From Roseobacter cerasinus (GTDB lineage: Bacteria; Pseudomonadota; Alphaproteobacteria; Rhodobacterales; Rhodobacteraceae): a stretch of 64,000 bases of DNA. The stretch covers positions 62,001 through 126,000 of the forward strand of contig NZ_BLIV01000008.1 of NCBI RefSeq assembly GCF_009811755.1, read 5' to 3'. A model generated the notes under the pieces. That model did no database searches. It was not told the DNA's origin and saw only the letters and a program-made list of their open reading frames with translations. Within the stretch, counting starts at the first letter, position 1, and the number at the start of each line of letters is the position of its first letter. Position numbers and translations under genes: made by a program. Positions 26,581 through 35,852 of this stretch are shown here, one piece after another.

Positions 26581-28347
26581 TTAGTGATGGTCAAAAATGA
26601 ACTCGTGAAACTTTGCCAGTATCCCTTCCGCGCTGACTGCCAGTATCGGGATCAGGAACTGTGGAGCTGGCCGGTCAACTAGGACCGTCACACCGACCAC
26701 GGCCAGAGAGGTGAGTCCTACCGCTAAAAGAACCAAGGCAAGCGACAATACGTTGATCAAGAATCTATTAATTGGCGCAAAGAAAACCGCAGCATTTGAC
26801 GTCGACTGAGTTTTTTTGTCGGACAGCCACTTCAAGCCAAATTCCCTGAGCTCCCGAATAGCCGTGAAAAACAAAGCAAAAAGAACTGAAGCGACGACGA
26901 CATAAGCCATCTTGGAAGTCAGCTTTGACATAAATTTCAGTGTCTTTTCGCTGGTGCTCTTTTCCTTGTAGATGTCTGCCTCAAACGCTTCGACGCCGAA
27001 GGTATCGTAGTAATGCGCGGCCTGAAGCAAGGCTTCCGGGCCAGTAATTGCGCCAATGGGTGACACGTGCCAGTCGCCGGTCCCACGTGCGGTTGAGCCG
27101 ACCATCACAATGGCATTCGCCAGTTGGGCGCTGGGAACACGGATGGGGTTGGCGACCGCGTTGTCCAGACCGTCAAGGTCATCTTTCTGCTGCAATACCA
27201 GCCAGTCTGGCCCGACATAGGCGAAGAGCGGGTCTTCGAGCAAAAGGCCGCCCGTCTCGTGACTGCGCGACCGCCAACCCGAAAAAATCGGAAGCCGAAA
27301 ATGGACCACCATCCCGTAGTTGTTGGTCTCGCGACCCGCAGGCTCGCCTGCCTTCTTGCCTTCGACTTTCGCAATCTTGTTCTGGACGTCATTCAGGAGG
27401 GAAAATTCTACAGCTTCTGGCCGGGTTGACGTTTCTCGTTGGGCGGGCTCGGGGAGCACGCTCAGCGGGAAGGTTTCGGCAATTTGGTCACGCAGGGCGC
27501 GTTGCGCCGCCCTGCGTTGCTCTGCAGAACAGTTTGCCGCCACATGGTCACGCGCCGTGCCGCCACAGCGCGCCGCTGCGAGATGGAGTGCGGCAACTAA
27601 GCTTGCATCGGGCTGATGTTTGCTCACGTCGGTCGTTTTGAAGAACAACCTACCCATTCGCAAAGCGTTGTCGCCCACCCTGGGATCGTCAAGCAGACGG
27701 AAGTTTGCACGATAGACAAGCCGAGGCCCCGGACAGACCGACATGTTCAACTCGGGCCAGGGCGGCACATCCATGGTCAGGCCATTGTCAAGTCGAAGGC
27801 TCTGATCAGGTATGATCAAAGGCACCGGGCTCGCACACATGATCTTTCTTAACCTGTCCAGACTTGCGCTGTCTGCCGCATCAAGATTGGAGAATGTATC
27901 TGACGGGGGAACAGCAAACAATTCCGGCGGAAGGATCATATCGAGTATGACGGCTGCAGGCAGACGGCTTGGCTCCTCGTCGCTTTGCACAATGGCGGTC
28001 AGGATATCGGCGACATAATCGACAGGGGCTTCCAATGCGCCATGACAATTTGTCGGGTCCGGCTTTTCGGTATATGCGGCCCAGTCCCCGCACACCTTCG
28101 CGTCAAAATCAAGGAGCGCAAAACGCGACCCCTCATGATCCGCATCGGTCAAACGAAAAAGCGTTTTTGTTTCATTGACAATCCTCGCGCCCATGTCTCT
28201 TCCGAAGGTTTCAATCCTTTGGACACTGGAAAAATTTGCGGCGGCAACCGTGAGCACAACAGCTACAAAAATACCCGTCAAAAGGGCGTGAAGAAACTCG
28301 TCCTTGAACTTTTTGCCCAAGGTCATCGGTTCTTTGTGCGCACTCAC
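26581..28347 (-). CDS. CHASE2-domain membrane sensor without a fused output domain
   Basis: A 588-aa protein. An N-terminal TM helix (HALLTGIFVAVVLTVAAANF) leads to a large periplasmic CHASE2 domain (residues about 60-470). Its late part has the family pattern NAIVMVGSTARGTGDWHVSP followed by GPEALLQAAHYYDTF. Three TM segments follow near the C-terminus (AYVVVASVLFALFFTAIREL; FLINVLSLALVLLAVGLTSL; FLIPILAVSAEGILA). CHASE2 usually feeds a cyclase, kinase or GGDEF domain; none is present here. The start is GTG at 28347, overlapping the stop of the FecR-like gene (GTGA). It is the last gene of a four-gene operon and converges on the secretion operon with an 83-bp gap. Confidence 0.85.
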   Translation of the reverse strand: MSAHKEPMTLGKKFKDEFLHALLTGIFVAVVLTVAAANFSSVQRIETFGRDMGARIVNETKTLFRLTDADHEGSRFALLDFDAKVCGDWAAYTEKPDPTNCHGALEAPVDYVADILTAIVQSDEEPSRLPAAVILDMILPPELFAVPPSDTFSNLDAADSASLDRLRKIMCASPVPLIIPDQSLRLDNGLTMDVPPWPELNMSVCPGPRLVYRANFRLLDDPRVGDNALRMGRLFFKTTDVSKHQPDASLVAALHLAAARCGGTARDHVAANCSAEQRRAAQRALRDQIAETFPLSVLPEPAQRETSTRPEAVEFSLLNDVQNKIAKVEGKKAGEPAGRETNNYGMVVHFRLPIFSGWRSRSHETGGLLLEDPLFAYVGPDWLVLQQKDDLDGLDNAVANPIRVPSAQLANAIVMVGSTARGTGDWHVSPIGAITGPEALLQAAHYYDTFGVEAFEADIYKEKSTSEKTLKFMSKLTSKMAYVVVASVLFALFFTAIRELREFGLKWLSDKKTQSTSNAAVFFAPINRFLINVLSLALVLLAVGLTSLAVVGVTVLVDRPAPQFLIPILAVSAEGILAKFHEFIFDHH

Positions 28348-29270
28348 TCTACTGTTGGCGCTGTCAGAGCTTTGCGGAACATGAAATCAGAGAGCGCGTC
28401 GCTCCGGGCACTATCGTGAAGAAGCGAAAGTGCCTGAAGCCGCCATTCCGGCGCCGCCTTTACGTACATCCACACGGCGTGGTCTCCGAACGACAGATCG
28501 CCATCACCCTGTGTTGGTGTCGGTGGTGACCCAGCGGGCACGATCAGAACACGACGTGGTTCTCCACGTTTGCCGGAGTTCGTTTCCACGTTCAGAAACA
28601 GTTCATCGCCTGCTTCAAGGGACGGAAGATCGAGCGTCACGCTCCCGCTGGCTGACAAGGACGACTGTACAAGCTCCGCCCCGCTGGCCGCATCCTGCAA
28701 AATCACCTTACCCGGAACGACATCCCAGGACACCGCGATTGCCTTGGCATCAGCGCTCAGGCGATACTGAAGATCAGGCAGTCCGCGCCAGACCGGTGTC
28801 GCGTCGGGATCAACCCCGTTCTCTCCGCTCTTTTTTGGACTGAGCGTCACGAGGTTTTGCGGCATTTTGGGATAGGGATCATTCCCAAGAACGATACGCA
28901 TCAATTCGATCATCCAGCCAACGCTGCCGGAGGCGGCACATTCACCCGCCACCTTATGCCTGGTTCCCTCGGAAAAGGTAAGAAAGCTGCGAGCATCGGT
29001 GGAATCCGTGTTTTTACTTGCATATACAGTCACTTCCACGCGAGCGCGGCCCTTGTCGCGCAATTCAAGGACATCGCCCGGGAAGAGCAGCATGCCGTTT
29101 TCAAGTGCGCGCGTTTCCGCGCCGTCCCGGATCACTTTGACTTTGTCTGATCCGCGAATATCAAGAGCGACTTCCGTTGGCCTGCATGCATGAGCCCAGG
29201 CAAGCCCAGAAAATGACGTCAGAAGAAGGGCTGAAAAAACGCCTGTTCGGAGGGCTGAAAGAACCGTCAT
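28344..29270 (-). CDS. Exported FecR-like domain protein
   Basis: A 308-aa protein with a Sec signal peptide (MTVLSALRTGVFSALLLTSF, cleavage after SGLAWA). A FecR-like beta domain follows (residues about 30-120: KVKVIRDGAETRALENGMLL, FPGDVLELRDKGRARVEVTV). The C-terminal part has repeated beta-sandwich-like segments (YRLSADAKAIAVSWDVVPGK). It is predicted to be periplasmic. The start at 29270 lies 1 bp after the caspase-gene stop, and its own stop overlaps the CHASE2 start, so it is co-translated with both. FecR-like domains usually bind ligands or partner proteins; the partner here is unknown, probably CHASE2 or the caspase protein. Confidence 0.8.
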   Translation of the reverse strand: MTVLSALRTGVFSALLLTSFSGLAWAHACRPTEVALDIRGSDKVKVIRDGAETRALENGMLLFPGDVLELRDKGRARVEVTVYASKNTDSTDARSFLTFSEGTRHKVAGECAASGSVGWMIELMRIVLGNDPYPKMPQNLVTLSPKKSGENGVDPDATPVWRGLPDLQYRLSADAKAIAVSWDVVPGKVILQDAASGAELVQSSLSASGSVTLDLPSLEAGDELFLNVETNSGKRGEPRRVLIVPAGSPPTPTQGDGDLSFGDHAVWMYVKAAPEWRLQALSLLHDSARSDALSDFMFRKALTAPTVE

Positions 29271-29271
29271 A

Positions 29272-32268
29272 TCATGTCTCCTCATGCTCAACGATCGGGA
29301 ATACTCTGAGGGGGCCGTCACCATTGCGGAATGTCGGGGTCTGCGCCCCTTCGCCCAGCAAATCTGGCATCTGCCGTAGGACGTGCGACCCAAGCGTGAG
29401 TGCATCCACAGTTCGAAGGTCCGTGCGGCCCTGAAGGGCTTCCAATAGCACGTGCGCCAGAGCACCATTGTCAGAGCCGTCAACCAAATCCTGAGCTTGC
29501 TCGTCTTCCTCAGACGCCATCAGAAAATAGCTCTGGAGCGTATGTGCGAAATTGCCAATTCTGTCGGTATCGAAACCATCAGCGTAGCAAGTATCGATTA
29601 TCAACATGAGGTTTTGCGATTTTATCGACGCGATCGCATTCGTGAGTTCATCGCCTCCCAACCCTTGATCAAAAAGCGTTTCAAACGATGTCACGTCGTA
29701 GGACGCAAAGGTATAACTACCGTCTGAGGCAATCTCTCCATGACCGGAGAGGTATATGATCACGCCATCATTTCCGTCGGCCTCGGCGGCTATATCTCCA
29801 ATTTCGCGCAATATCCTTTGTTTCGTCGCCTCCTCGTTCACAAGTGTCCGGGGCTGACGCACTTCTCCGTAGTCGAAAGAAGGTTTTCCGTAGATTGCTT
29901 CGCCAACCTCTCGGGCATCATTGTCTGCGGCCAGAAGCATCAATCCATCCGCAGCGTATTCTGCGATGCCGACAGATAAAATATGGAGTGTCTGATTGGT
30001 CAATTCAATAGGAAGGGTCAGGATCGGTAGCCTGACTGTTTCGTAGTGATCGCCCGGCGAAAATGCTCTGAGCTCAAAGGCGTTTTCGCCACCGACAAGT
30101 TCAAGCGGGACAAGATACTCTGTGCCATTGTCAACGGAGCGGATGTCAAGATCCGCAGCGACAAAGCTGCCCGCTATGCGCCCGTTTCTGTACAATCCAA
30201 GTCGCGCGATGGGCGCGGCACCTGCTGGCGCAAATAGCACAACCGTCGCCGCATCCGAAGTGGTCCAGTCGACAGCGGACAAGTCCGTCGGGCGCAAGCC
30301 GGAGGAGATGTCAAGGCAGTTGCCTTCAGATGCGCCTGGGCAGATCTGAGCCGGACGCGCCCCGATCCATTCGTAGCTCGCAAGTTCATTGCTCAGCGCG
30401 TGATCCGAACCGACGCGCGCCCAGATCTCGGGCGTGTCAAGCGTGCGAGCGACTTCGGTTTGTCGGTAAAACTGATCGTACATCGCCTCCATCGGAATCC
30501 AACCCGATGCAAAGTCTACGGGTTCGCCCGTGGTTGTGTAGCGCACGCGATTGATTGCATAACCGCCCAAATCTGCCCCGCCCAAAGCCGAATGCGCAAA
30601 TGCCCCATCAGGACGCCAGGCCGCCCAAACGCCTGTTTGGGACGTGCCTTCGACAAAAAGCGAGAGGATCTCAACGAGGGGGCTGTCTGCGCGCAACGAA
30701 TACCATCGCAACGTCCCGTCGCCGAGCGCGGCCACGGCAAGTTCCTGTTCTTCAAGCATGATAACCGAAAACGCGCCCGCCGGGATTGGTCGATGGGCCA
30801 GCACATGTCCGCTTGCATCCACAAGGCTGAGTGAGAAATCTGCGCCGATCAGGGCGACGTCTCGTGTGTCAGAAACATCAACGCTCAATTTACGCTCACC
30901 GTGGCCGAAGGGCATGAACCCATCGCGATCGAGGATGGGATTACCGTTTACGGTGATCTGACGGTCGGTAAATCCAGCGAGGCGCAGACCGTCACGGCTG
31001 TCGCGCGGTCCCCTCGCACCCGGCCCGCCAGATGCGTTTGTGAGCATCATACGGCCCACGTCGAAGCGATAGTGCTGCGTGTGCCCGGCCACATCGGTTG
31101 CGACAAAGGTGACAATCTTCCCGTCGCCCGATGTGGACAAACCGCCGTCTTGACCTATTTTCCGGAAATCAAGTTTCCTTGCATCGGCGCGGTACGCAAG
31201 GGTGACGACAGGGGCGCGGCTCTGCGTATGTGACACGTCGCTTGGCAAGAGCCGCCCCCAAGAGGGAAACGAAGATGCGAAAAGAACGCCGCCGTCACTG
31301 AGCCCATGCAGATGCGTGATACTGTCTGTCGCGACCGGAAGGGCAAATCCGGCACCCGCGCCGTTCTTCCAGGCAACGACAACGTTCTGATCCCCCAGCT
31401 TGGCCGTTCCACCTGCATAGAGCACGCTTTCGCCGGCTGCTGTGTTCTGGGCCCATGAGACAATGTTCAAAGAACCCGCCCCAGCAACGAGGTTGTTGCC
31501 AGTCAGCCTGCGCACGCGCTTGCCAGACGGCAATGCAAAGACTTCAACTGTAGATGATTCCTTAAACCCGATCGCTATTTCATCCCCCGCCGGATTTACT
31601 GCGGCGGAGAACGGAACCTGATCGCCCGTTCTGATTTGCGCTATTGCTGTTGTATCGCCCGACGCCGGATCAATGCTAAGCAATTCGACCAGCCCGTCTT
31701 CGGAAACGGTGACGAGCCGCCCATCAGCGGTGAAATCAGCCCATGAGTAAAGCGCTTCGCGTCGCTGGACAGAAAGAACCGAAAAAACCGCATCATAAAT
31801 GATGAGTTCGTCGCCCGCCACTGCTGCAATCAATCGATTGACGGGGTCAAATGCAATGTCGGTGACCGTCAGATCCGTTCCTCCTGTGACGTAGGGGATA
31901 CTGACGGTGCTTGTGTTGCTGATAAAGAAACTGCTGGCGGCATTCGAAAAGAACTCGGTTGGTTTCGCGGCCATGAGCACAAAGCCACTGGGTGTCACAT
32001 CAACCGCTGTGATTTCGCCGGCGCGGCCACTGTCTGCCGGAAGATGCGATGTCGCAAGCAACTCGCCACTTTCGAGGTCCCAATAGCGCGCCGCTCGATC
32101 CAAACCGACCGTAACGACAATTTCATTCTCTTCAAAAACCGCAAGGCGGGTTATTGAAGACGCATGATGCGACAGATCCAGTTTGAATATGCTGTGCCTC
32201 TCCTGCGCTGCGCCCCAATCCGGCAGGGCACAGCAAATCGCAAATAGAAATAGAACAAACCTGATCAT
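29272..32268 (-). CDS. Exported WD40-like beta-propeller protein with C-terminal caspase (C14) domain
   Basis: A 998-aa protein. A signal peptide (MIRFVLFLFAICCALPDWGA) starts at the ATG at 32268, which has a GGAGG site; a longer frame from 32337 is less likely. Residues about 30-400 contain WD40-type repeats (AARYWDLESGELLATSHLPA is the clearest), and residues about 400-740 look like further beta-rich segments. The last 245 residues are a caspase p20-like domain with His843 in YLSGHGEI and Cys894 in LIIDTCYADG, so the dyad is intact. Bacterial caspase homologues (orthocaspases) often cut after basic residues, but its specificity cannot be read from sequence. The signal peptide implies a periplasmic or extracellular protease, which is unusual for this family. 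It lies second in the operon. Confidence 0.88.
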   Translation of the reverse strand: MIRFVLFLFAICCALPDWGAAQERHSIFKLDLSHHASSITRLAVFEENEIVVTVGLDRAARYWDLESGELLATSHLPADSGRAGEITAVDVTPSGFVLMAAKPTEFFSNAASSFFISNTSTVSIPYVTGGTDLTVTDIAFDPVNRLIAAVAGDELIIYDAVFSVLSVQRREALYSWADFTADGRLVTVSEDGLVELLSIDPASGDTTAIAQIRTGDQVPFSAAVNPAGDEIAIGFKESSTVEVFALPSGKRVRRLTGNNLVAGAGSLNIVSWAQNTAAGESVLYAGGTAKLGDQNVVVAWKNGAGAGFALPVATDSITHLHGLSDGGVLFASSFPSWGRLLPSDVSHTQSRAPVVTLAYRADARKLDFRKIGQDGGLSTSGDGKIVTFVATDVAGHTQHYRFDVGRMMLTNASGGPGARGPRDSRDGLRLAGFTDRQITVNGNPILDRDGFMPFGHGERKLSVDVSDTRDVALIGADFSLSLVDASGHVLAHRPIPAGAFSVIMLEEQELAVAALGDGTLRWYSLRADSPLVEILSLFVEGTSQTGVWAAWRPDGAFAHSALGGADLGGYAINRVRYTTTGEPVDFASGWIPMEAMYDQFYRQTEVARTLDTPEIWARVGSDHALSNELASYEWIGARPAQICPGASEGNCLDISSGLRPTDLSAVDWTTSDAATVVLFAPAGAAPIARLGLYRNGRIAGSFVAADLDIRSVDNGTEYLVPLELVGGENAFELRAFSPGDHYETVRLPILTLPIELTNQTLHILSVGIAEYAADGLMLLAADNDAREVGEAIYGKPSFDYGEVRQPRTLVNEEATKQRILREIGDIAAEADGNDGVIIYLSGHGEIASDGSYTFASYDVTSFETLFDQGLGGDELTNAIASIKSQNLMLIIDTCYADGFDTDRIGNFAHTLQSYFLMASEEDEQAQDLVDGSDNGALAHVLLEALQGRTDLRTVDALTLGSHVLRQMPDLLGEGAQTPTFRNGDGPLRVFPIVEHEET

Positions 32269-32308
32269 TGTACCTCCGGGATAATTCCAGCGCCCGCCAG
32301 CCTTTCCC

Positions 32309-33058
32309 TCAGGCGTAAAGCGTTCGGACCCGATCAATGATCCAGTTGAGAGAGATAATAAACGCAGATCCAGCTGAGGCCGTTTTTACATTCGAGACAC
32401 GACGTTCAGACTGCCGATAAGACGTCTGGCTGGATTGCAATGACCGTTCGGCCTTGCTTACCTCCGCGCGCTCCGAACTTGTTGTCGCCTCGCTGCGCGC
32501 TTTTCGAGTTGCAAGCCGGAAATTGTCACGCCGCTTGTCAACCTTGCCGAGCACATTCTCCGCCAGCGACAGGTCGGCAGCCATCTGCTTGCGAAGCGCC
32601 TGCATCTCGGTTCTGGCCTCATCCCTCGGAATGCTCCCACCGGCCGATTGGCGCAGGACACGCGCGCGCGCAGCGCGGCAATCGTATACGCGGTCCAGGG
32701 CTGTGGCCGTCTGGGCGAGGTTCTTCGCATCCAGATCAAGTGCTGCAGAAATCTTCTGGACTGTGCCAATGAAGTTGTTCTGAAGCAGGCGGTCCAGAGG
32801 GTTCAGGCCCACAGAAGAAAGAGCGCCGGAAAGTCCGCTTTGTTCAAACTGGAATCCAAGGTTGGCAGCTTGAGCTGTACGCGCGGACGCCCTGAAGGCA
32901 CTTTGTTCTTGCGAGCATGCATTACTACCGCCACCACCCGGGAATCCCTGGGGCAGCTGCACCGTTGACGGATCGCAGGCCCCAAGAAAAATAGCCGCAG
33001 CTGTACAAAGACCAACAGGTCGCCACAAATTTTTGTATTTTCTAATTTCAGAAGTCAT
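32309..33058 (-). CDS. Coiled-coil lipoprotein heading the caspase-CHASE2 operon
   Basis: A 249-aa protein. A lipoprotein signal with lipobox IFLGAC (residues about 23-28) is followed by a Gly-rich linker and a long alpha-helical, Arg/Ala/Ser-rich region with coiled-coil character (residues about 130-230). The C-terminus is hydrophobic (SAGSAFIISLNWIIDRVRTL), perhaps a second membrane contact. No enzymatic motif is seen. It precedes the caspase gene by 40 bp and appears to be first in the operon. A plausible role is anchoring or scaffolding in the envelope (inference). Confidence 0.75.
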   Translation of the reverse strand: MTSEIRKYKNLWRPVGLCTAAAIFLGACDPSTVQLPQGFPGGGGSNACSQEQSAFRASARTAQAANLGFQFEQSGLSGALSSVGLNPLDRLLQNNFIGTVQKISAALDLDAKNLAQTATALDRVYDCRAARARVLRQSAGGSIPRDEARTEMQALRKQMAADLSLAENVLGKVDKRRDNFRLATRKARSEATTSSERAEVSKAERSLQSSQTSYRQSERRVSNVKTASAGSAFIISLNWIIDRVRTLYA

Positions 33059-33720
33059 ACCGTCCCCGCGTTTTCCCTAATTGAGCCTACCGAGCCAGGC
33101 CCCAAACACCAAATATTTTTTTGCTTTCTTTGATCGCCAGATGCAATTCTGTGCAGAGTGGTCTTTTTGCTATCGAATCCTATCGGATGTGAGCGTCCAT
33201 TGGACAGGCTAGGGTAATTCCCCTTTTTGGAAGGGCGCGTTAGTGGAAACTAAATTCCTTTCCGTTTCTTTATTGAGGCCTTTCTCCCGATGCCGATGTC
33301 TGGCCTTTTGTTTTTGTATGACGAGACCGTGTCCGCCATTGACCCCAGGACACTGCTTGAGTGAGCCAGCGGGCCGCATGGTCCTGCACCTGGTCGATGC
33401 TGGTGCAGAGCGGCTTGGCGTTCTGCGCAAGGGACATCCGGCCAAGTGCGCCCGATTGCACGTCTGCGCCCGCGTCGCAGCTGGCCCAGATCAGCAGCAG
33501 CCAGGAGATGCCGCAACCTTTGGTCTTGCAGGTTCGCGCGTAATCCTCAGCACCAATCGGATCAGACCTTTCCGCGGGCGGCTGTCGGTTGGCTTATTCC
33601 GAGTGCAGATATCGGGTGCGGCGATCAGCTCCAGCGCAATTGCCTGCAGGCGTATCGCCCCTACGTCCCCGCCAGAGCGTCCTCATGTGCGCTGCGGACA
33701 TGCATCAGCGGAGTAAAGTC
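33059..33720. other. Intergenic region upstream of the caspase operon and folB
   Basis: The first 150 bp are AT-rich (a T tract near 33114) and likely carry the operon promoter on the minus strand. On the minus strand, 33270 to about 33590 has a GC-biased frame (SWLLLIWASCDAGADVQS, then LGRMSLAQNAKPLCTSIDQV) that may be a small exported protein or its remnant. It lacks a clear start and I do not recognise it. Confidence 0.4.
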
Positions 33721-34113
33721 GTGACCACCCAGAGTTCAATTGAGCTGAAAGACCTGATCCTCAAGACCGATATCGGCACATATGGGCCGGGTGATGTGGT
33801 GCCTGATCACCATGTGCTCGACCTGACGCTGGCAATTGCGCCGACGCTGGTGCTGATCGAGGGCGACAGTATGGCGCAGGTCTTCGACTACGACGATCTG
33901 GTCGCCGACATCAGACATCTGGCAGGTCAGGGCCATCGCGACACGCAGGAGTGGCTTGTCACCCAGATTGCCCAGCTCTGCGCACGCTATACCGCCATTG
34001 ACGCCGCCGAGATCTATCTGCGCAAGGTCCCGGTTGGTGACGGCACAGGCACTCTGGGTGTCCGTCTCGCCGTTGACCGGGCAGATCTTGCCCGGCTCGC
34101 CAAGGCTCCGTGA
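33721..34113 (+). CDS. folB: Dihydroneopterin aldolase
   Basis: A 130-aa protein of FolB size. It would convert 7,8-dihydroneopterin to 6-hydroxymethyl-dihydropterin plus glycolaldehyde in folate synthesis. Family features are IELKDLILKTDIGTYGPGD near the N-terminus, VFDYDDLVADI in the middle and AEIYLRKVPV near the C-terminus. The start is GTG at 33721 with a CGGAG site upstream; the longer in-frame extension is not conserved-looking. It sits apart from other folate genes and is followed 60 bp later by the DUF4149 gene. Confidence 0.85.
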   Translation: MTTQSSIELKDLILKTDIGTYGPGDVVPDHHVLDLTLAIAPTLVLIEGDSMAQVFDYDDLVADIRHLAGQGHRDTQEWLVTQIAQLCARYTAIDAAEIYLRKVPVGDGTGTLGVRLAVDRADLARLAKAP

Positions 34114-34173
34114 CCTCCTACCATTGCACGCTAAGTCCCGCGTCACCCGACCCCATCAGACCGGAGCACTGAC

Positions 34174-34563
34174 ATGACCGAATTTGCATTGCTGCTGACA
34201 GCCCTTTTGTTCGGAGGAATGACGTTCTTCAGCTTTGGTTTCGCACCTGTCCTGTTCAAACAACTGCCCATGGCCCAGGTGCGCCCGCTGCTGCGTGGCA
34301 CATTTCCCTATTACTATCTGGCTATTATCCTGCTGTCCGCCATCTGCGCGCTGGTGGCCTTGGGCGTGTCCGGGCTTGCGGCGGGTCTTCTGGGGCTGAT
34401 CTGTCTCGCGACGATCTATGCGCGGCAGGTGCTCATGCCGCAGATTAACGCCGCAACCGATCGGGAGGATCAGACCCTGTTCAAACGCCTGCATGGTCTT
34501 TCCGTGGTCATCCAACTCATCCAGATCGGTTTGGCCGGTTGGGCTGTGCTCCTGTTCAGCTGA
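34174..34563 (+). CDS. DUF4149-type small integral membrane protein
   Basis: A 129-aa protein with four predicted TM helices (starting FALLLTALLFGGMTFFSFGF) and a basic/acidic loop (ARQVLMPQINAATDREDQ) between helices 3 and 4. This matches the DUF4149 layout. Function is unknown. It may be co-transcribed with folB, and it converges on the small gene at 34583. Confidence 0.75.
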   Translation: MTEFALLLTALLFGGMTFFSFGFAPVLFKQLPMAQVRPLLRGTFPYYYLAIILLSAICALVALGVSGLAAGLLGLICLATIYARQVLMPQINAATDREDQTLFKRLHGLSVVIQLIQIGLAGWAVLLFS

Positions 34564-34582
34564 ACGGGCATCCCCGCGACCA

Positions 34583-34900
34583 TCAGCGGCCTTTGCCCCG
34601 CCACGCCAAGGATTGTGCGTTCAAGGAACTAAGGTCCGCCTCCCCCTTGATGATCGCCTGGCACAGTGCAACGGCCCTGCGCGCCTGATCGCTGGTGAGG
34701 TTTTTGTAGGCCGGTCGCGCCAGATGATCGTACCAGACGCCACCACAGATGGCGTCAAGAACAATGCGTTGAAAGCAGTGATCTTCCCGGACGGGCCAGT
34801 CAGGCCGCGACGACCGCGCGAGGCGCGGCATCTCTTCGCGCGTCAGGCGAAGATACTCTGCCGCAAGCGCTTCGGTTGTCGTGGAAGAGGGCTGTGTCAT
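34583..34900 (-). CDS. Small conserved cytosolic protein, function unknown
   Basis: A 105-aa protein starting at the ATG at 34900 (MTQPSSTTTEALAAEYLRLT). Its core, SRPDWPVREDHCFQRIVLDA, then ICGGVWYDHLARPAYKNLT, and the C-terminal SLNAQSLAWRGKGR give the impression of a conserved alphaproteobacterial family. I cannot assign a function. No membrane or export signal is present. It stands alone between two plus-strand genes and an intergenic region. Confidence 0.7.
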   Translation of the reverse strand: MTQPSSTTTEALAAEYLRLTREEMPRLARSSRPDWPVREDHCFQRIVLDAICGGVWYDHLARPAYKNLTSDQARRAVALCQAIIKGEADLSSLNAQSLAWRGKGR

Positions 34901-35134
34901 CACTGAACTCCGTCGTTGCGCGCGCCTGAACCGCGCTTTTCGCTGTCCTGGGGCCTCTCGCAACAGTGAGGTGCCTGCACGCCCCCTGCCCCGGTCTGCT
35001 GGCAGATGACCCGGAAAACCCCGCCGCGATGAGATCGAACCAACGAAACCGGCGGGCTGCGGGGGGCTCTGTGGCGATCCTGTTTGGTCAGGATATGCTG
35101 GCGCAGGCCAAGGTCCGAGCGCGGACCGCCTGTC

Positions 35135-35512
35135 CTAACTCAAGGATGCCAGTATCGCAGTGGCAAGCTCATCGGAGTTGAACGGTTTGGTCAGGACAGT
35201 CGATTGTCTGACTTCATCTGTCCCCTCATGGACGCCCGCATACCCTGTAATGACAATCACGGCGACCTTGCGATCCAGAAGCGCTCTGGCGATTGTGAGG
35301 CTGTTTTCGCCTTTGCCGAGGTTGAGATCGAGCAGCGCGATATCCGGTGTTTCGTGGTCGATATCAGCCCAGGCCTCCTGCAGGGACAGCGCGGTGCTGA
35401 TGTCTTGAAATCCAAGTCCCCGCAATTGCATGGCGATACCCTCCGCAATCAGCAGGGTGTCTTCAAGGACGAAAACGGACTTGCTTGCAACATCTTCCGG
35501 AATCAGCGGCAT
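35135..35512 (-). CDS. Single-domain response regulator
   Basis: A 125-aa CheY-like receiver. The acidic pocket is formed by ED (FVLEDTLLI), the phosphoacceptor is Asp62 in ALLDLNL, the switch Thr is in VITGYAG, and the lysine is Lys109 in LTKPF. There is no output domain. It lies divergent from the broken GGDEF-EAL gene and near the hybrid histidine kinase at 37255, which carries its own receiver. It may act as a phosphate sink or diffusible relay for that kinase (inference). Confidence 0.88.
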   Translation of the reverse strand: MPLIPEDVASKSVFVLEDTLLIAEGIAMQLRGLGFQDISTALSLQEAWADIDHETPDIALLDLNLGKGENSLTIARALLDRKVAVIVITGYAGVHEGTDEVRQSTVLTKPFNSDELATAILASLS

Positions 35513-35852
35513 CTTTGCATCTCATATGTTACGGTGGGTGTTCGCCATCACGCGGCCCCGCAGGCTTAAGCGATGGCGCCCCCTATTGCCAGTGGGCAAG
35601 CAGGAGATCGCCACCCAGGTCCGCCTCGGCACTGATCACGGCGGCGGCGTCTGGCCGCCAGCGCCCCTTGGGTATGATGGCCGCCCACCTCCAGGCGTCG
35701 CCATGGCTGATAGGCCCGTCAATGTCTCCCAGAATGTCCGGGTTGGTGCTCCATCGACCGCGTCGTGTTTTTTGGAGGCGACTTTAAGGTTTGTTTGCGC
35801 ATTCCTAGTCGGGTTGTTGCGGCTTTGGTATGGTGACAACTGGTGCGGTGTT
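35513..35852. other. Intergenic region, response regulator to EAL pseudogene
   Basis: About 340 bp. It must hold the response-regulator promoter. No gene or clear repeat is seen. Confidence 0.4.

Noticed and set aside
28344-29483. Longer N-terminus for the FecR-like protein
   Set aside because: The extra 71 residues overlap the caspase gene and precede a perfect signal peptide at 29270, so the shorter start was chosen.
33243-33716. 157-aa plus-strand ORF upstream of folB
   Set aside because: Cys/Arg/Pro-rich shadow composition and no domain; the minus strand here looks more coding.
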